A DNA stretch of 64,000 nt from Sphingobacterium multivorum (GTDB lineage Bacteria > Bacteroidota > Bacteroidia > Sphingobacteriales > Sphingobacteriaceae): assembly GCF_039511225.1 (NCBI RefSeq), contig NZ_CP154261.1, positions 3,472,001 through 3,536,000 of the forward strand. Direction: 5' to 3'. Below, piece by piece: positions 19,101 to 26,134 of this stretch (positions within the stretch are counted from its first letter, which is position 1; each line of letters begins with the position of its first letter). Under the pieces are notes generated by a model. The model was not told where the DNA came from and made no database searches. It worked only from the letters and a program-made list of their open reading frames with translations. The position numbers and the translations under genes were made by a program.

Positions 19101-19517
19101 TTCCTGTATCGTCTTGGGGTTATGAAAATATACCCCATTATAAGTCGAGCTGCCCGAACGCTCGTCGATACCGCCGATAATGTTTCTGCTGATCGTATAC
19201 ATGCCCGAAAGGCTCCAGCCAAGTCCAACCTCTGTTTCCTCCTGATCTACCTTAATACCTGAAGCGTGATAACTCAACCCAAAAGGAAGCGACTTCCCCT
19301 TGAGTGAAATTTCAAAAAGAGGTATCGATATAGGAACTACTCCGGTATACTCGGCAGTGGGATACACCGCATACTTGCCCAGTTCTGCAACATTGGGTGG
19401 CTGGGGATCAGCCAAACGTATCAATCCACCTTTTTCAGGGCCTTGACCAAATAGAGTTGTCGTCATCAGCAGCCAGCTTAATGCAATAAGCTTCAGACCT
19501 AAATTTTTTCTTCTCAT
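16125..19517 (-). CDS. Exported SpvB/TcB-like shell partner of RHS-B
   Basis: The 1130-residue protein has a leader (WLLMTTTLFGQ), then VYPTAEYTGVVPISIPLFE and LSYHASGIKVDQEETEVGLG, the N-terminal module of Bacteroidota SpvB/RHS-type proteins. WSVDYWGYYNG-like and ITYPTRGYTDFEFENN segments match the module A partner in order. The last 45 residues (KPLVGMTSKTDARGIKETYT to FDYHYRPN) are nearly identical to it, while the middle has diverged strongly. It sits between fibre and RHS genes with gaps of 25 and 12 bases, so the three form one operon. A toxin-shell function is inferred by analogy with TcB/TcC. Confidence 0.8.
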   Translation of the reverse strand: MRRKNLGLKLIALSWLLMTTTLFGQGPEKGGLIRLADPQPPNVAELGKYAVYPTAEYTGVVPISIPLFEISLKGKSLPFGLSYHASGIKVDQEETEVGLGWSLSGMYTISRNIIGGIDERSGSSTYNGVYFHNPKTIQELLNEYNAPIIPNDQGIIITKKNDLRALALGNNDNHSDLYTFSTKSRSGKFLVKNMNEYYTIPYSSIKISRGTILGDSYRSYPFTIVDDEGLNYLFDDRSYSIGDEINNGMTSYATTNSWYISKITDNESGEYANFQYVDNWIREYINNEQVRVGYDFNGEKVLPMNDYSYNKSNNFVDNNSKLITSIVHSNGQVLFEYISVSKPVYFSPRKFLSKIKVLNVKGELIKEVNFVYDSSTDRVKLASVTVRNLDAGSGDQKYDFAYDPLRLPQKKDFSVDYWGYYNGNMANTYLPPTTIRINNVQSYSGVTPTYTFGSADRTPNIQYMQAEMLKRITYPTRGYTDFEFENNKYIGKVRSTSTNYISETVVGLGVDQKNEKVRTFTYGTSGTGQSLEPAVIDITFNPPTPPYTEFSMHPQWVRITDNTTNTQIFEKWHDSDPSQPLRFIQTLNLTPGHNYELKITVYGASVPQSNYITTNTRVDLNWKVITESDGEKPGGGLRVKSVKSYSPEGNLLSNDYYKYGENENGLGISFFDEAILYKNYQDQNYFTFFETGGSGGNAVTPGTAYWWDRKYFGISNYSSVATSGATIGYSKVRKYQQDVVNSDLILSESEYIIPREVSFSSYEFLNSQNYGSLSFLLSEPSMIKKTDFRKYGSSFMPIKKENYTYTHDYLLYTSPLVFETNYYEWTMGLSNGTHFQSNYYVDYTFRQSSLNTSRRKPLQKIGKDYFYNADLSLKDSISTEQNFEYNAAYADEPSKIRVASSNQPVENIQEFTYPDDVTSFTGFGLTLSTDEQTGLNAWKKGVSHFPNRAVRRKEYKGTVLTGTYYNLAAPYNGKVFPSRSVEQRGSMTYTDLVVNRYDAAGNPLEIRKKDGPLTVYLWGYGGQYPIAEIKNASYSEVLTVLNQAALDNLNLVNVSDAAIETAMNTLRNDSRLAGAMVTSFTYKPLVGMTSKTDARGIKETYTYDGMQRLQAILDHLNYVTKSFDYHYRPN

Positions 19518-19542
19518 AATAATATTATAATTGGTCTGCTGT

Positions 19543-20619
19543 TTATTTTTTCACTTGGTGTTTCCTAATTTCGGATAACGCTTTCTCCGATTTATCAAGA
19601 CGGTCAACCACCTGCTTTAACACTTTATCTTTTTCTATCAAATGCAGGGTCATCTCTTCAATTTTTTTCAACAGCAGCTTGTTCATCTCACCCAATGAAA
19701 TGCCATTGGCTTCAACCTCGCTTGCTTTGGGCACATCGGGTAAATGGCCGTTCTTTTGAATAAATTTTTCGGTTTCGGCTAGTGTCGGTAGCTTATAATC
19801 CTCTTCAAAAACATAGTCGGCCCAGCCAGAAGTTTCTACTTTAATCTCTTGACTACGGATCTTACCATTCACAGCAAGATCATAGTCACCGGGTGTTTGT
19901 GTTTTTACACCAACTTTTCCTGAAAAATAAAAATCTCCGGCACCGACAGGATTGTTCAAAAGGGAACTTATCGTGGGCTCATTTCCATTGACCTCTTCCA
20001 GCCGAGGTCCGTAGAAATATTGACGGTCATTGACGTTGGAATCATAAAACAAATAGGAACGATGGCGGGTAGCAGTTGTTGTTGAAGCAAATTTAAAATC
20101 TGTCATACCAGCAACTTTTTGGCCCGTAACACCGTCGTATATGGCACCATAATTTACGGTAGAGGGATCATTCGAACCATGTACATAGCCCACCAACAAA
20201 TACCAGCGGTCGAGCTCGGGCAAGTTACCATACCAGAAATAAGGGTTATTGTTTGCGACACCTGCCAATGAATTGACGCCTGAGCATCCAAAGTAAGCTG
20301 TTCCATTTTTCGAATTTGACCGTTTGATCCATACCGAAAAACGGTAGGTCTTCTGGTTATTGATAGCGATATCGACAGAATTCCAGCCTCCATCAGCCTG
20401 TGCATCCCCACTGGGCGTCGCTTTCCATAGAACGACCTGCGGCCCCAGGGGACCTATTCCCCATTCGCGTTCATTCTCACTGGCAAGGCCGTTGGCGACG
20501 AGTCCTGAAGTTCCTCCGGAACCGGTTACCCAATCATTGAGGTTGAGCAGATTTTGTGCATGGCTTCCCATGGCGCATGCGCTAAAGGCAAACAGAAATG
20601 CCGACTTTAACTTATTCAT
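19543..20619 (-). CDS. Exported fibre-like protein with coiled-coil chaperone-type tail
   Basis: The 358-residue protein has a signal peptide ending GSHAQ. Residues 25-215 look like a carbohydrate-binding-type jelly roll (TYRFSVWIKRSN, NPYFWYGNLPELDRWYLL, YFYGPRLEEVNG). A linker with FYFSGKVGVKTQTPGDYDLA leads to a tail-fibre-like end (WADYVFEEDYKLPTLAETEK, NGHLPDVPKASEVEANGISL, GEMNKLLLKKIEE) and a coiled coil to the C-terminus. Such tails in Bacteroidota terminate phage- or appendage-like fibre proteins and probably trimerise. It is the first gene of the module B operon. A receptor-binding or scaffold role for the RHS assembly is my inference. Confidence 0.75.
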   Translation of the reverse strand: MNKLKSAFLFAFSACAMGSHAQNLLNLNDWVTGSGGTSGLVANGLASENEREWGIGPLGPQVVLWKATPSGDAQADGGWNSVDIAINNQKTYRFSVWIKRSNSKNGTAYFGCSGVNSLAGVANNNPYFWYGNLPELDRWYLLVGYVHGSNDPSTVNYGAIYDGVTGQKVAGMTDFKFASTTTATRHRSYLFYDSNVNDRQYFYGPRLEEVNGNEPTISSLLNNPVGAGDFYFSGKVGVKTQTPGDYDLAVNGKIRSQEIKVETSGWADYVFEEDYKLPTLAETEKFIQKNGHLPDVPKASEVEANGISLGEMNKLLLKKIEEMTLHLIEKDKVLKQVVDRLDKSEKALSEIRKHQVKK

Positions 20620-20795
20620 AGCTAATAAACTGGTTAATAAAATATATTAGTAATAAAAAATACACATAGGAATCTTTAAGAAGCTATTTTATCGCTTCTA
20701 TAGATCTGGCTAGCTTTCTTTTTATGGTTACTTGAATTTAAAAATTCCTGCTATTTATTCATAGCATTATTTAAAATATTTTTTCGTTAAGGTTA
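20620..20795 (-). repeat. Conserved leader of the fibre genes, copy 2
   Basis: This matches 766-940 closely. The similarity ends a few bases before the small element at 20801, which may have separated the fibre gene from its original promoter. Confidence 0.75.
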
Positions 20796-20800
20796 TAGTG

Positions 20801-20958
20801 TGGAGATTTCGGACATCGGGGCCATGCAATTCCGACGCAAATTGACCACTATAAATAGGAACCATAAAATAAGCGAAAATGGATTTTAAACTTCTCAGCA
20901 TAATATTTTAATGGTCAAAATTTTCCGAATTGAATGGTCAGCAGTATCGAAATTTCCA
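20801..20958. mobile_element. Small non-autonomous element with inverted ends, copy 2
   Basis: The 158-bp element starts TGGAGATTTCG and ends CGAAATTTCCA. It is nearly identical to 11771-11952 apart from the missing 24-bp internal repeat. I could not identify a convincing target duplication. It lies immediately upstream of the module B leader, as copy 1 lies immediately downstream of module B, so the two copies bracket the whole module. Confidence 0.65.
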
Positions 20959-21112
20959 CGTTATTGTACATATAATATCTATTTTGGCCTTTTATCTCAA
21001 AGACTTTTTTGCTCTGTTATGATCCGTGCCAGGATCTCTTTTTGTGTCTCCTACTCTGGTGGAAGTTTGAAAACTTCGATCACTTACATCCGAGAAAATA
21101 AAGTGAAAATTA

Positions 21113-21163
21113 TCAAACCGTTCCGCCGTCAATAAGGATCTCTGTTCCGGTGGTATGCACAAT
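21113..21163 (-). pseudogene. Last codons of an SDR-type dehydrogenase
   Basis: Seventeen codons read VHTTGTEILIDGGTV and stop. This is the typical C-terminus of short-chain dehydrogenases (compare YLTGTEYVIDGGTVPTI at 46,990-47,030). No other part of the gene is present. It shows that foreign chromosomal fragments, not only toxin parts, have been captured here. Confidence 0.5.
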
Positions 21164-21174
21164 AAACAACAAAA

Positions 21175-21201
21175 GCCCAATCTCATAAACCTGGATTGGG
21201 C
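21175..21201. terminator. GCCCAATC hairpin behind an orphan immunity gene
   Basis: GCCCAATC (21175-21182) pairs with GATTGGGC (21194-21201) around an 11-base loop. It follows the minus-strand gene ending at 21231 and is the third member of the hairpin family also found at 11247 and 11993. Confidence 0.7.
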
Positions 21202-21230
21202 CACTTTTATTTTTCCACAAGCTACCTTTA

Positions 21231-21578
21231 CTATTTCAATTCTGATAAAAATACTTTAACAACAAAATTTCTTATTTCATACCAATTATTATCTGTTAGA
21301 AAGTCCTCAACATTCCATCTAAACTGACCCAAATCCTCAATAGCAGACCGTATCTTCATTAATAAAACAACACCATTGCTGGAAATAACATTAGACTGGT
21401 GTAATTCTTCAATAAAAGTTTGATTCAAAAATGAATGATAGTCTCCTTCAAGCTCTTCCAAGCTTCTTCGAACTTTTTCTTCATATAAAACACCTGGTTC
21501 TTTGAGTGGAGCAAGTATCATGTTTAATGTAGATACCAGTAACTCGTATTTTTCAATTATATTTAGACTATTTTCCAT
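21231..21578 (-). CDS. Orphan putative immunity protein, helical
   Basis: The 115-residue soluble protein is predicted to be all-helical (IEKYELLVSTLNMILAPL, KVRRSLEELEGDYHSFLN, EIRNFVVKVFLSELK). Its ATG at 21578 overlaps the stop of a decayed toxin-tip reading frame. This is the same arrangement as the displaced cassette at 1366-1852. It is followed by the island-type GCCCAATC hairpin. No family recognised; immunity role inferred from context. Confidence 0.6.
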   Translation of the reverse strand: MENSLNIIEKYELLVSTLNMILAPLKEPGVLYEEKVRRSLEELEGDYHSFLNQTFIEELHQSNVISSNGVVLLMKIRSAIEDLGQFRWNVEDFLTDNNWYEIRNFVVKVFLSELK

Positions 21579-21720
21579 AAATTATTCGAGATTTATCATC
21601 TTTAGCAGGCCTATACCCCTCTCCTACAACTTTAGTTTTTCCTGAGGAACCACTATTTATTTTATAATATCTTTACCCATTCCCTATAAACTTCCACCTC
21701 CATTTGTGACTTTGCTCATT
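21568..21720 (-). pseudogene. Remnant of a toxin-tip C-terminus
   Basis: One frame reads NYNEQSHKWRWKFIGNG and stops. A second continues with NSGSSGKTKVVGEGYRPAKD to IIYGK and stops at 21568, overlapping the ATG of the putative immunity gene. A frameshift near 21675 would join them. No RHS core is attached. The stop/start overlap with a small downstream gene marks it as the end of a former toxin tip. Confidence 0.55.
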
Positions 21721-21979
21721 ATAATTCAAATAATCAAAGAAGCTTTAGACAAAGGAGGTTACGCGGTCTGTTATGACCTGGCCTCCAAGATATGTCGCAA
21801 ATTTGTTCATGAATAAATATGTTGAACAATCTGAGAAAAAACTATCTTCTCCATTTCAACGATTTACTTATATTCTGTTACTTTCTCAACAAAACACCTG
21901 TTAATTTATAAAAAATAAAAAGATCAATTTCTAATGGATCATGTGGATCTTCAAATACGAGGAAAAATAAGAATTTGCA
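21721..21979. other. Gap upstream of the tip remnant
   Basis: A 21-codon minus-strand frame at 21745-21810 (MNKFATYLGGQVITDRVTSF) has no recognisable relatives. The rest is AT-rich and featureless. It may be further decayed toxin-module sequence. Confidence 0.3.
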
Positions 21980-22375
21980 TCAGACCTGATATACTTCCCA
22001 AACCACGCCGCCCAATACCAATTTGACAAGAGTGCCATCTTCAACCAGTGTATGTAGCACCTCATGCAATTCAGACTCTTCCAATTTAACTAATCCATAT
22101 GCTTTATTGGTCAAAATAAATTCCCTCATTTTCCATAAACAAAACTTTATGGGATATTCATTGGTAGGCATAAAATCAAATTCACATACTAAACCGTCTT
22201 TTTCTAAACGGCAGCCCGCACCATGAAACTGGTAATTGAATCCACCAATTTGTCCCGAGCGATTTCGACTGCTCTTTTGTTCAAATTCTTCCATATTTGG
22301 AGAAAACTGATGTTTGAAGTCATTAATGAAAGCAACATAATCATTCAAAACCTTCCGTATAATTTGATTAATCAT
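21980..22375 (-). CDS. DUF6896-like protein, candidate immunity protein
   Basis: The 131-residue protein has the pattern I associate with DUF6896: GQIGGFNYQFHGAGCRLEKD, LVCEFDFMPTNEYPIKF, then an all-helical segment and a final GTLVKLVLGGVVWEVYQV strand pair. Many DUF6896 proteins sit beside polymorphic toxins. No toxin is adjacent here, so it would be an orphan. A decayed relative lies 32 kb away at 54390-54480. The start at 22375 is the only ATG that keeps the N-terminal helix. Confidence 0.65.
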   Translation of the reverse strand: MINQIIRKVLNDYVAFINDFKHQFSPNMEEFEQKSSRNRSGQIGGFNYQFHGAGCRLEKDGLVCEFDFMPTNEYPIKFCLWKMREFILTNKAYGLVKLEESELHEVLHTLVEDGTLVKLVLGGVVWEVYQV

Positions 22376-22433
22376 TTTGTATCAAGATACAAAATAGATA
22401 TGTAAATTAGCTACTGCGTTATATTTTAATACA

Positions 22434-22892
22434 ATGGGATTTTTTGGGGTTCGCAAGTTATCATTTATGTGTATTGTATCGATAAGCATATTATCGCAGG
22501 CTGTCGGTCAGTCACTTGTTTTGGATGACTCAATCGCGGATATTCCTCCTCACATGATTGAAATATTTCCTGAGCCGCCTTATGGTACAAACGGATTTAA
22601 AAATTGGATTGTTAAAAATTATAAGATACCAACTGCAGCCAAGAAAGCAAAAGTAAACGGCAAACTGATGATCAATTTTACGATTGAGAAAGATGGACGG
22701 CTCAGTAATTTTCAGATAACCAAAGATATCGGTTATCAAACAGGTGAAACACTAATTGAATTGATCAAAAAATCCAGTCCCTGGAAACCGGGATACCAAA
22801 ATGGACGTGCTGTAAAATCCGGCTATACATACCCCCTATCATTCAGTGAAGGTGATTTAAAATTACAATCTGAGGCAAAAAGACAAAGATGA
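22434..22892 (+). CDS. Exported TonB C-terminal-domain protein
   Basis: The 152-residue protein has a hydrophobic leader (CIVSISILSQAVGQ) and then a TonB_C-type domain from about residue 60: AKKAKVNGKLMINFTIEKDG, LSNFQITKDIGYQTGETL, SSPWKPGYQNGRAVKSGYT. The order, with a P-x-x-A-x-x-A-x-V-x-G start and a W-x-P-G-x-x-x-G-x-x-V motif, is diagnostic. It lacks the N-terminal membrane anchor and proline spacer of a true TonB, so it is a stand-alone exported TonB_C protein. Its last codon overlaps the next gene (ATGA). Confidence 0.8.
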   Translation: MGFFGVRKLSFMCIVSISILSQAVGQSLVLDDSIADIPPHMIEIFPEPPYGTNGFKNWIVKNYKIPTAAKKAKVNGKLMINFTIEKDGRLSNFQITKDIGYQTGETLIELIKKSSPWKPGYQNGRAVKSGYTYPLSFSEGDLKLQSEAKRQR

Positions 22893-23635
22893 AAATCCAC
22901 ATCGTTAGCGACCTGCATAGAGAATTTGGATACAATGATTTCGATCTGAATTTAGCGGATGTACTTATATTGGCTGGAGATACGGATCTAGGAGTAAAAG
23001 GGATCAGCTGGCTCAAATCACTTTCTTTGGATATACCGATCATCTATGTACTGGGAAATCATGAATATTATAAGGGAGCATATCCGAAAACACTATATAA
23101 AATCAAAGACGCTGCAAGCAATTCAAATATCCATGTGCTGGAAAATGAATCTTTGGAGATCGATCGGGTTTGTTTCCATGGCTGCACACTCTGGACTGAT
23201 TTTTCGTTAAAGGGCAATCCTGCTGCATATGGATCGCTATGCCAAAGCCGTATGAATGATTATAAGAAGATCAGATTGGGTGACAATTATGTCAAATTAA
23301 GAAGCATCGATACGTTTAGAATCCACCAAACTTCGAGACAATGGTTGATGGAAAGTCTTAGTGTCAGCGAAGCGAAACACAACATCGTAGTGACGCATCA
23401 TGCTCCGAGCATGCGATCCTTACCAAAGAAGTATTTGGACGATCCGATCAGCGCCGCCTACGTCTCGGATATGGAAGCCTTTATCTTAAAGCATCAACCC
23501 TCCTACTGGATTCATGGCCATATACATACTCCCGTAAATTATAAAATCGGTAACACCGAAATTATATGCAATCCACAGGGCTATATCAATGAACCGTATA
23601 ATGGGTTTAATAAGAACCTTGTCATAGAGATATGA
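22889..23635 (+). CDS. Calcineurin-like metallophosphoesterase
   Basis: The 248-residue protein carries all five metal-binding blocks of the family: SDLHREF at residue 7, LAGDTD, LGNHEYY, VVTHHAP and HGHIHTP. There is no signal peptide, so it should be cytoplasmic. Substrate cannot be read from sequence; members of this branch act on varied phosphodiesters. It overlaps the TonB_C gene by four bases and is followed 13 bases later by an uncharacterised gene, so the three probably form an operon. Confidence 0.85.
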   Translation: MKIHIVSDLHREFGYNDFDLNLADVLILAGDTDLGVKGISWLKSLSLDIPIIYVLGNHEYYKGAYPKTLYKIKDAASNSNIHVLENESLEIDRVCFHGCTLWTDFSLKGNPAAYGSLCQSRMNDYKKIRLGDNYVKLRSIDTFRIHQTSRQWLMESLSVSEAKHNIVVTHHAPSMRSLPKKYLDDPISAAYVSDMEAFILKHQPSYWIHGHIHTPVNYKIGNTEIICNPQGYINEPYNGFNKNLVIEI

Positions 23636-23648
23636 TCAAAAAACAACA

Positions 23649-24074
23649 ATGAGAATGGAACAAATCGACGTCCTATGGCAGGGAAAAGTTAATCAATTTC
23701 CATATCGGATATATACATCCACAACGAAAAACGACGTTGAAACGACGAAGGATTTTGAGGAACTAGGTCTCATGACCCGTCATCATGATGGGTACATTCG
23801 TGAAATAGCAATAGCGAAACTAATGAATCTTTTTCCCTCGGAAAGCATTCCATATGTAGTGCAGCTATTAGGTGAGTATGTTATGGAAATCCATTTGACC
23901 ATTATTGCATGCATTACCCCGCAGCAAAAGAGTTGGATCAAAGAATTCTTTACTGAAAACACATTATATGAAAGGGCGATCCGAAGTAGAATAGTAAGCT
24001 ATTGGAATTGTTACTACAGATTTGACTTTATCAAATTGAAAGATTATCCAGCTTTCCAGTTTTTCTCTGATTGA
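23649..24074 (+). CDS. Uncharacterised soluble protein
   Basis: The 141-residue protein has no signal peptide or membrane segment. It contains LMTRHHDGYIREIAIAKLMN and IPYVVQLLGEYVMEIHLTII, consistent with an alpha-helical repeat fold of HEAT type, and ends KLKDYPAFQFF. A second ATG two codons in is an equally good start. It follows the metallophosphoesterase by 13 bases. No family recognised. Confidence 0.65.
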   Translation: MRMEQIDVLWQGKVNQFPYRIYTSTTKNDVETTKDFEELGLMTRHHDGYIREIAIAKLMNLFPSESIPYVVQLLGEYVMEIHLTIIACITPQQKSWIKEFFTENTLYERAIRSRIVSYWNCYYRFDFIKLKDYPAFQFFSD

Positions 24075-24106
24075 CTTATAATCAATGCGACAACTATTAA
24101 TGGGAA

Positions 24107-24484
24107 TTACCTATTGAGTATGGTCTTCAATTTGGGAAGATCCTTTTCGGTCAATCCGATATAAGAAGATGTAGATACTAGCCTCGTCTTTAGCTCTCGA
24201 GGTAGATCGTTTAACGATTTGTCATCATCTATTATGATGATTTCCTCCGGTTGCATACACTGCCGACCAATATGACCTAATATTTCGTCCTTTCGCGTAT
24301 AGTGATCAATCAAATGTTGTTCAGCATTATCCAACAGTTGAAGTGAATCAATTCGAATATCCCTATCAAGAAATTTCTTTTTCCATTTTGCTACATAGAA
24401 GCCATCAGTTGCCTGCTCTACAGACCTATGTGGATTGGCATGTACCATGACACCGTCTATATCTAAAAGAAATTCATATTGCAC
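24107..24484 (-). CDS. Short HAD-like protein, core possibly incomplete
   Basis: The 125-residue protein begins with a HAD motif I (FLLDIDGVMVH, nucleophile candidate Asp8 and Asp10) and later has EEIIIIDDDKSLNDLP, which fits motif IV with its acidic pair, followed by SSYIGLTEKDLPKL. A motif II/III region with the usual Thr/Ser and Lys is hard to place, and the length is about half that of typical HAD hydrolases. An internal deletion or a minimal HAD-like fold are both possible. It converges on the operon at 22434-24074. Confidence 0.6.
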   Translation of the reverse strand: MQYEFLLDIDGVMVHANPHRSVEQATDGFYVAKWKKKFLDRDIRIDSLQLLDNAEQHLIDHYTRKDEILGHIGRQCMQPEEIIIIDDDKSLNDLPRELKTRLVSTSSYIGLTEKDLPKLKTILNR

Positions 24485-24602
24485 GAAGCTAATAATTAAT
24501 TTGGCGCTTCCACTCCACCCGTTTGCGATTTAATAATAAAAAATATTAGCCATAGATTGATAGTCCAGCCTAATTTTGTAAATTCAACGTATAAGCCATA
24601 GC

Positions 24603-25091
24603 ATGAAACAGTTCATAAAACTATTCCACATTTCTGCCCTTACTATCCTCGTTACCGGTTGCAAGGATCCAGCTCGCACAAAGACAATGGATTTTGGTCT
24701 ATTTACGCTTGAAGTTCCCTATAAATGGCAGCAGGTCAAACAAAATGGAGTAGACAGTTATGTCGGCGCAATTGCTGTAGACAACAAGGATACGCTTTAC
24801 TTTGATCTGAGCATGTATTCAAATAGTTTGACAGAACATAATATAGAAGTCATTACCAGACAGATGATGGAGGAAAGTGCAACGGACTCTTCGGACTATA
24901 TTATTGTAAAAGATATGCCGATATTGGATCTAGATCTCGACGCCGATCTGTACAGAAAACAAAATGTGTCCTGGGATACTATCGATAATAGAAGAGCGAA
25001 AATCGTATTTCCGAGAATATCCGGAAAAGGAACCACCGGAGTTGATGGACTTCGGGGAATCTCATTGGCTGGACAATCTTACCATCTTTGA
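24603..25091 (+). CDS. Lipoprotein, C-terminus probably frameshifted
   Basis: The leader ends in LVTGC, a good lipobox, so the protein should be lipidated at Cys20. The mature part begins MDFGLFTLEVPYKWQQVK, a beta-rich start seen in small lipoproteins that read like stress-response or surface proteins. The frame ends with DGLRGISLAGQSYHL. The +1 alternative frame at the same place reads LMDFGESHWLDNLTIFDYPK and has more protein-like character, running to 25122. A frameshift near 25045 is therefore likely. Function unknown. Confidence 0.6.
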   Translation: MKQFIKLFHISALTILVTGCKDPARTKTMDFGLFTLEVPYKWQQVKQNGVDSYVGAIAVDNKDTLYFDLSMYSNSLTEHNIEVITRQMMEESATDSSDYIIVKDMPILDLDLDADLYRKQNVSWDTIDNRRAKIVFPRISGKGTTGVDGLRGISLAGQSYHL

Positions 25092-25220
25092 TTATCCAAA
25101 AACCAAACACGGGGTTATGTAAAATTATTCCTTAGAGGCACTCAAATCTATTATCAGTGAAAAATGAGGACTAATTTATTTAAATTAGAGCTAAATATTT
25201 AGAAAACTCTATTAAGCAAA

Positions 25221-25751
25221 ATGAAATCAACGGAAGTATATCGAATAATCAATAAAATTATCTTTCCCGAATTAAAAGGTGCAGGGTTTAAAAAGACTAA
25301 AAGTGGCATGCTGGGATTTTACAAACAATTAAAAGATCACTATTTAGTTATTTGGTTCCAATGTGCCCAAAGTGGTTTTGATGCTTATGCTGGTTCTAAA
25401 TTTGTCGTTGAAGTACAGGTTAGCAAGAACAATGACATCGGTTCTCCTTCTATTTTCAGAGAAAGAATCCCATTCTTTTTAACAGTGGACGATCTAGCCA
25501 AAGTAACCGAGCTCGAAAATAAAGTTAAAGACAAACTGCGTTTGCCACCTAGTAACCATTATATTTTTGGCATGGATGAAAATATACAGCTTTGGTACAA
25601 GAAAAAATTTGAGAAAGTTGATAACATCTACAAAAATTCTAGTGATATCTGGTTTGTATATTTTGACGAAACAGATATCAACAATTGGATTGAATTCTTA
25701 CAACCTGTCATAAGAAAGGTCATATTTGATTTTGAAAAATCAGATTACTAA
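25221..25751 (+). CDS. DUF4304-like protein
   Basis: The 176-residue soluble protein opens with INKIIFPELKGAGFKKTKSG and FYKQLKDHYLVIWFQCAQSG, matching the layout of DUF4304 (a C-terminally acting Lys-Lys motif after a helical start, then Q-x-S/C-x-x-G). Members are often found next to toxins or immunity genes, but no toxin is adjacent here. Assignment is by pattern; function unknown. Confidence 0.6.
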   Translation: MKSTEVYRIINKIIFPELKGAGFKKTKSGMLGFYKQLKDHYLVIWFQCAQSGFDAYAGSKFVVEVQVSKNNDIGSPSIFRERIPFFLTVDDLAKVTELENKVKDKLRLPPSNHYIFGMDENIQLWYKKKFEKVDNIYKNSSDIWFVYFDETDINNWIEFLQPVIRKVIFDFEKSDY

Positions 25752-25796
25752 ATGGAAAGTTTTTAATATCCTATCTAAAAGAATAGTTTTCCAACA

Positions 25797-25983
25797 TGTT
25801 TAATGCCAATAGTTCATTTCAGCAGAAAATACAACCCAAAAATTGTGACCTCCTCGCCCCTGTTGAAATTTTTCCCTTTGGATTTAACCTCAGTCAAAAC
25901 GAGGCTGTAAATAATGGCTTGCCAACCCAATGAGTATTATCGAGGGACCTCCTGGGACCGGTAAAAAGCAGACTTTTACATGA
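25797..25983 (+). pseudogene. Fragment of a superfamily I helicase
   Basis: One frame reads EIFPFGFNLSQNEAVNNGL and after a one-base shift at 25940 continues MSIIEGPPGTGKKQTFT before a stop. FPFGFNLSQ...A, then EGPPGTGKTQT, is the Walker A region of UvrD/DNA2-like helicases with an N-terminal AAA domain. Only about 60 codons remain, with a frameshift and a mutated T-to-K in the P-loop. This is a dead fragment. Confidence 0.7.
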
Positions 25984-25990
25984 TGATGTT

Positions 25991-26134
25991 TCACTTCTTC
26001 GGCCTCCGATGGTCAACCTGTTCCTGAGTAATACGAATAGGATTCACTTTAACGATATCTCCTTCTGTCAAGGATAATGTTTCATAATTAAGTCTCAAAG
26101 CTGTTGCAAGGTGAGTTATTCGCTGACTAACCAT
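25991..26134 (-). CDS. Small 47-residue ORF overlapping the SDR stop
   Basis: ATG at 26134 overlaps the end of the SDR gene (AATGGTTAG), giving a translationally coupled frame: MVSQRITHLATALRLNYETL, SLTEGDIVKVNPIRITQEQV, DHRRPKK. Amino-acid composition is protein-like and the coupling is precise. It could instead be the tail of a larger lost protein that happens to open with ATG. No family recognised. Confidence 0.4.
   Translation of the reverse strand: MVSQRITHLATALRLNYETLSLTEGDIVKVNPIRITQEQVDHRRPKK

Noticed and set aside
20992..21204. A 70-codon minus-strand frame between the small element and the orphan immunity gene
   Set aside because: It runs through the terminator hairpin and across the SDR tail in a different frame, so it is not a gene.
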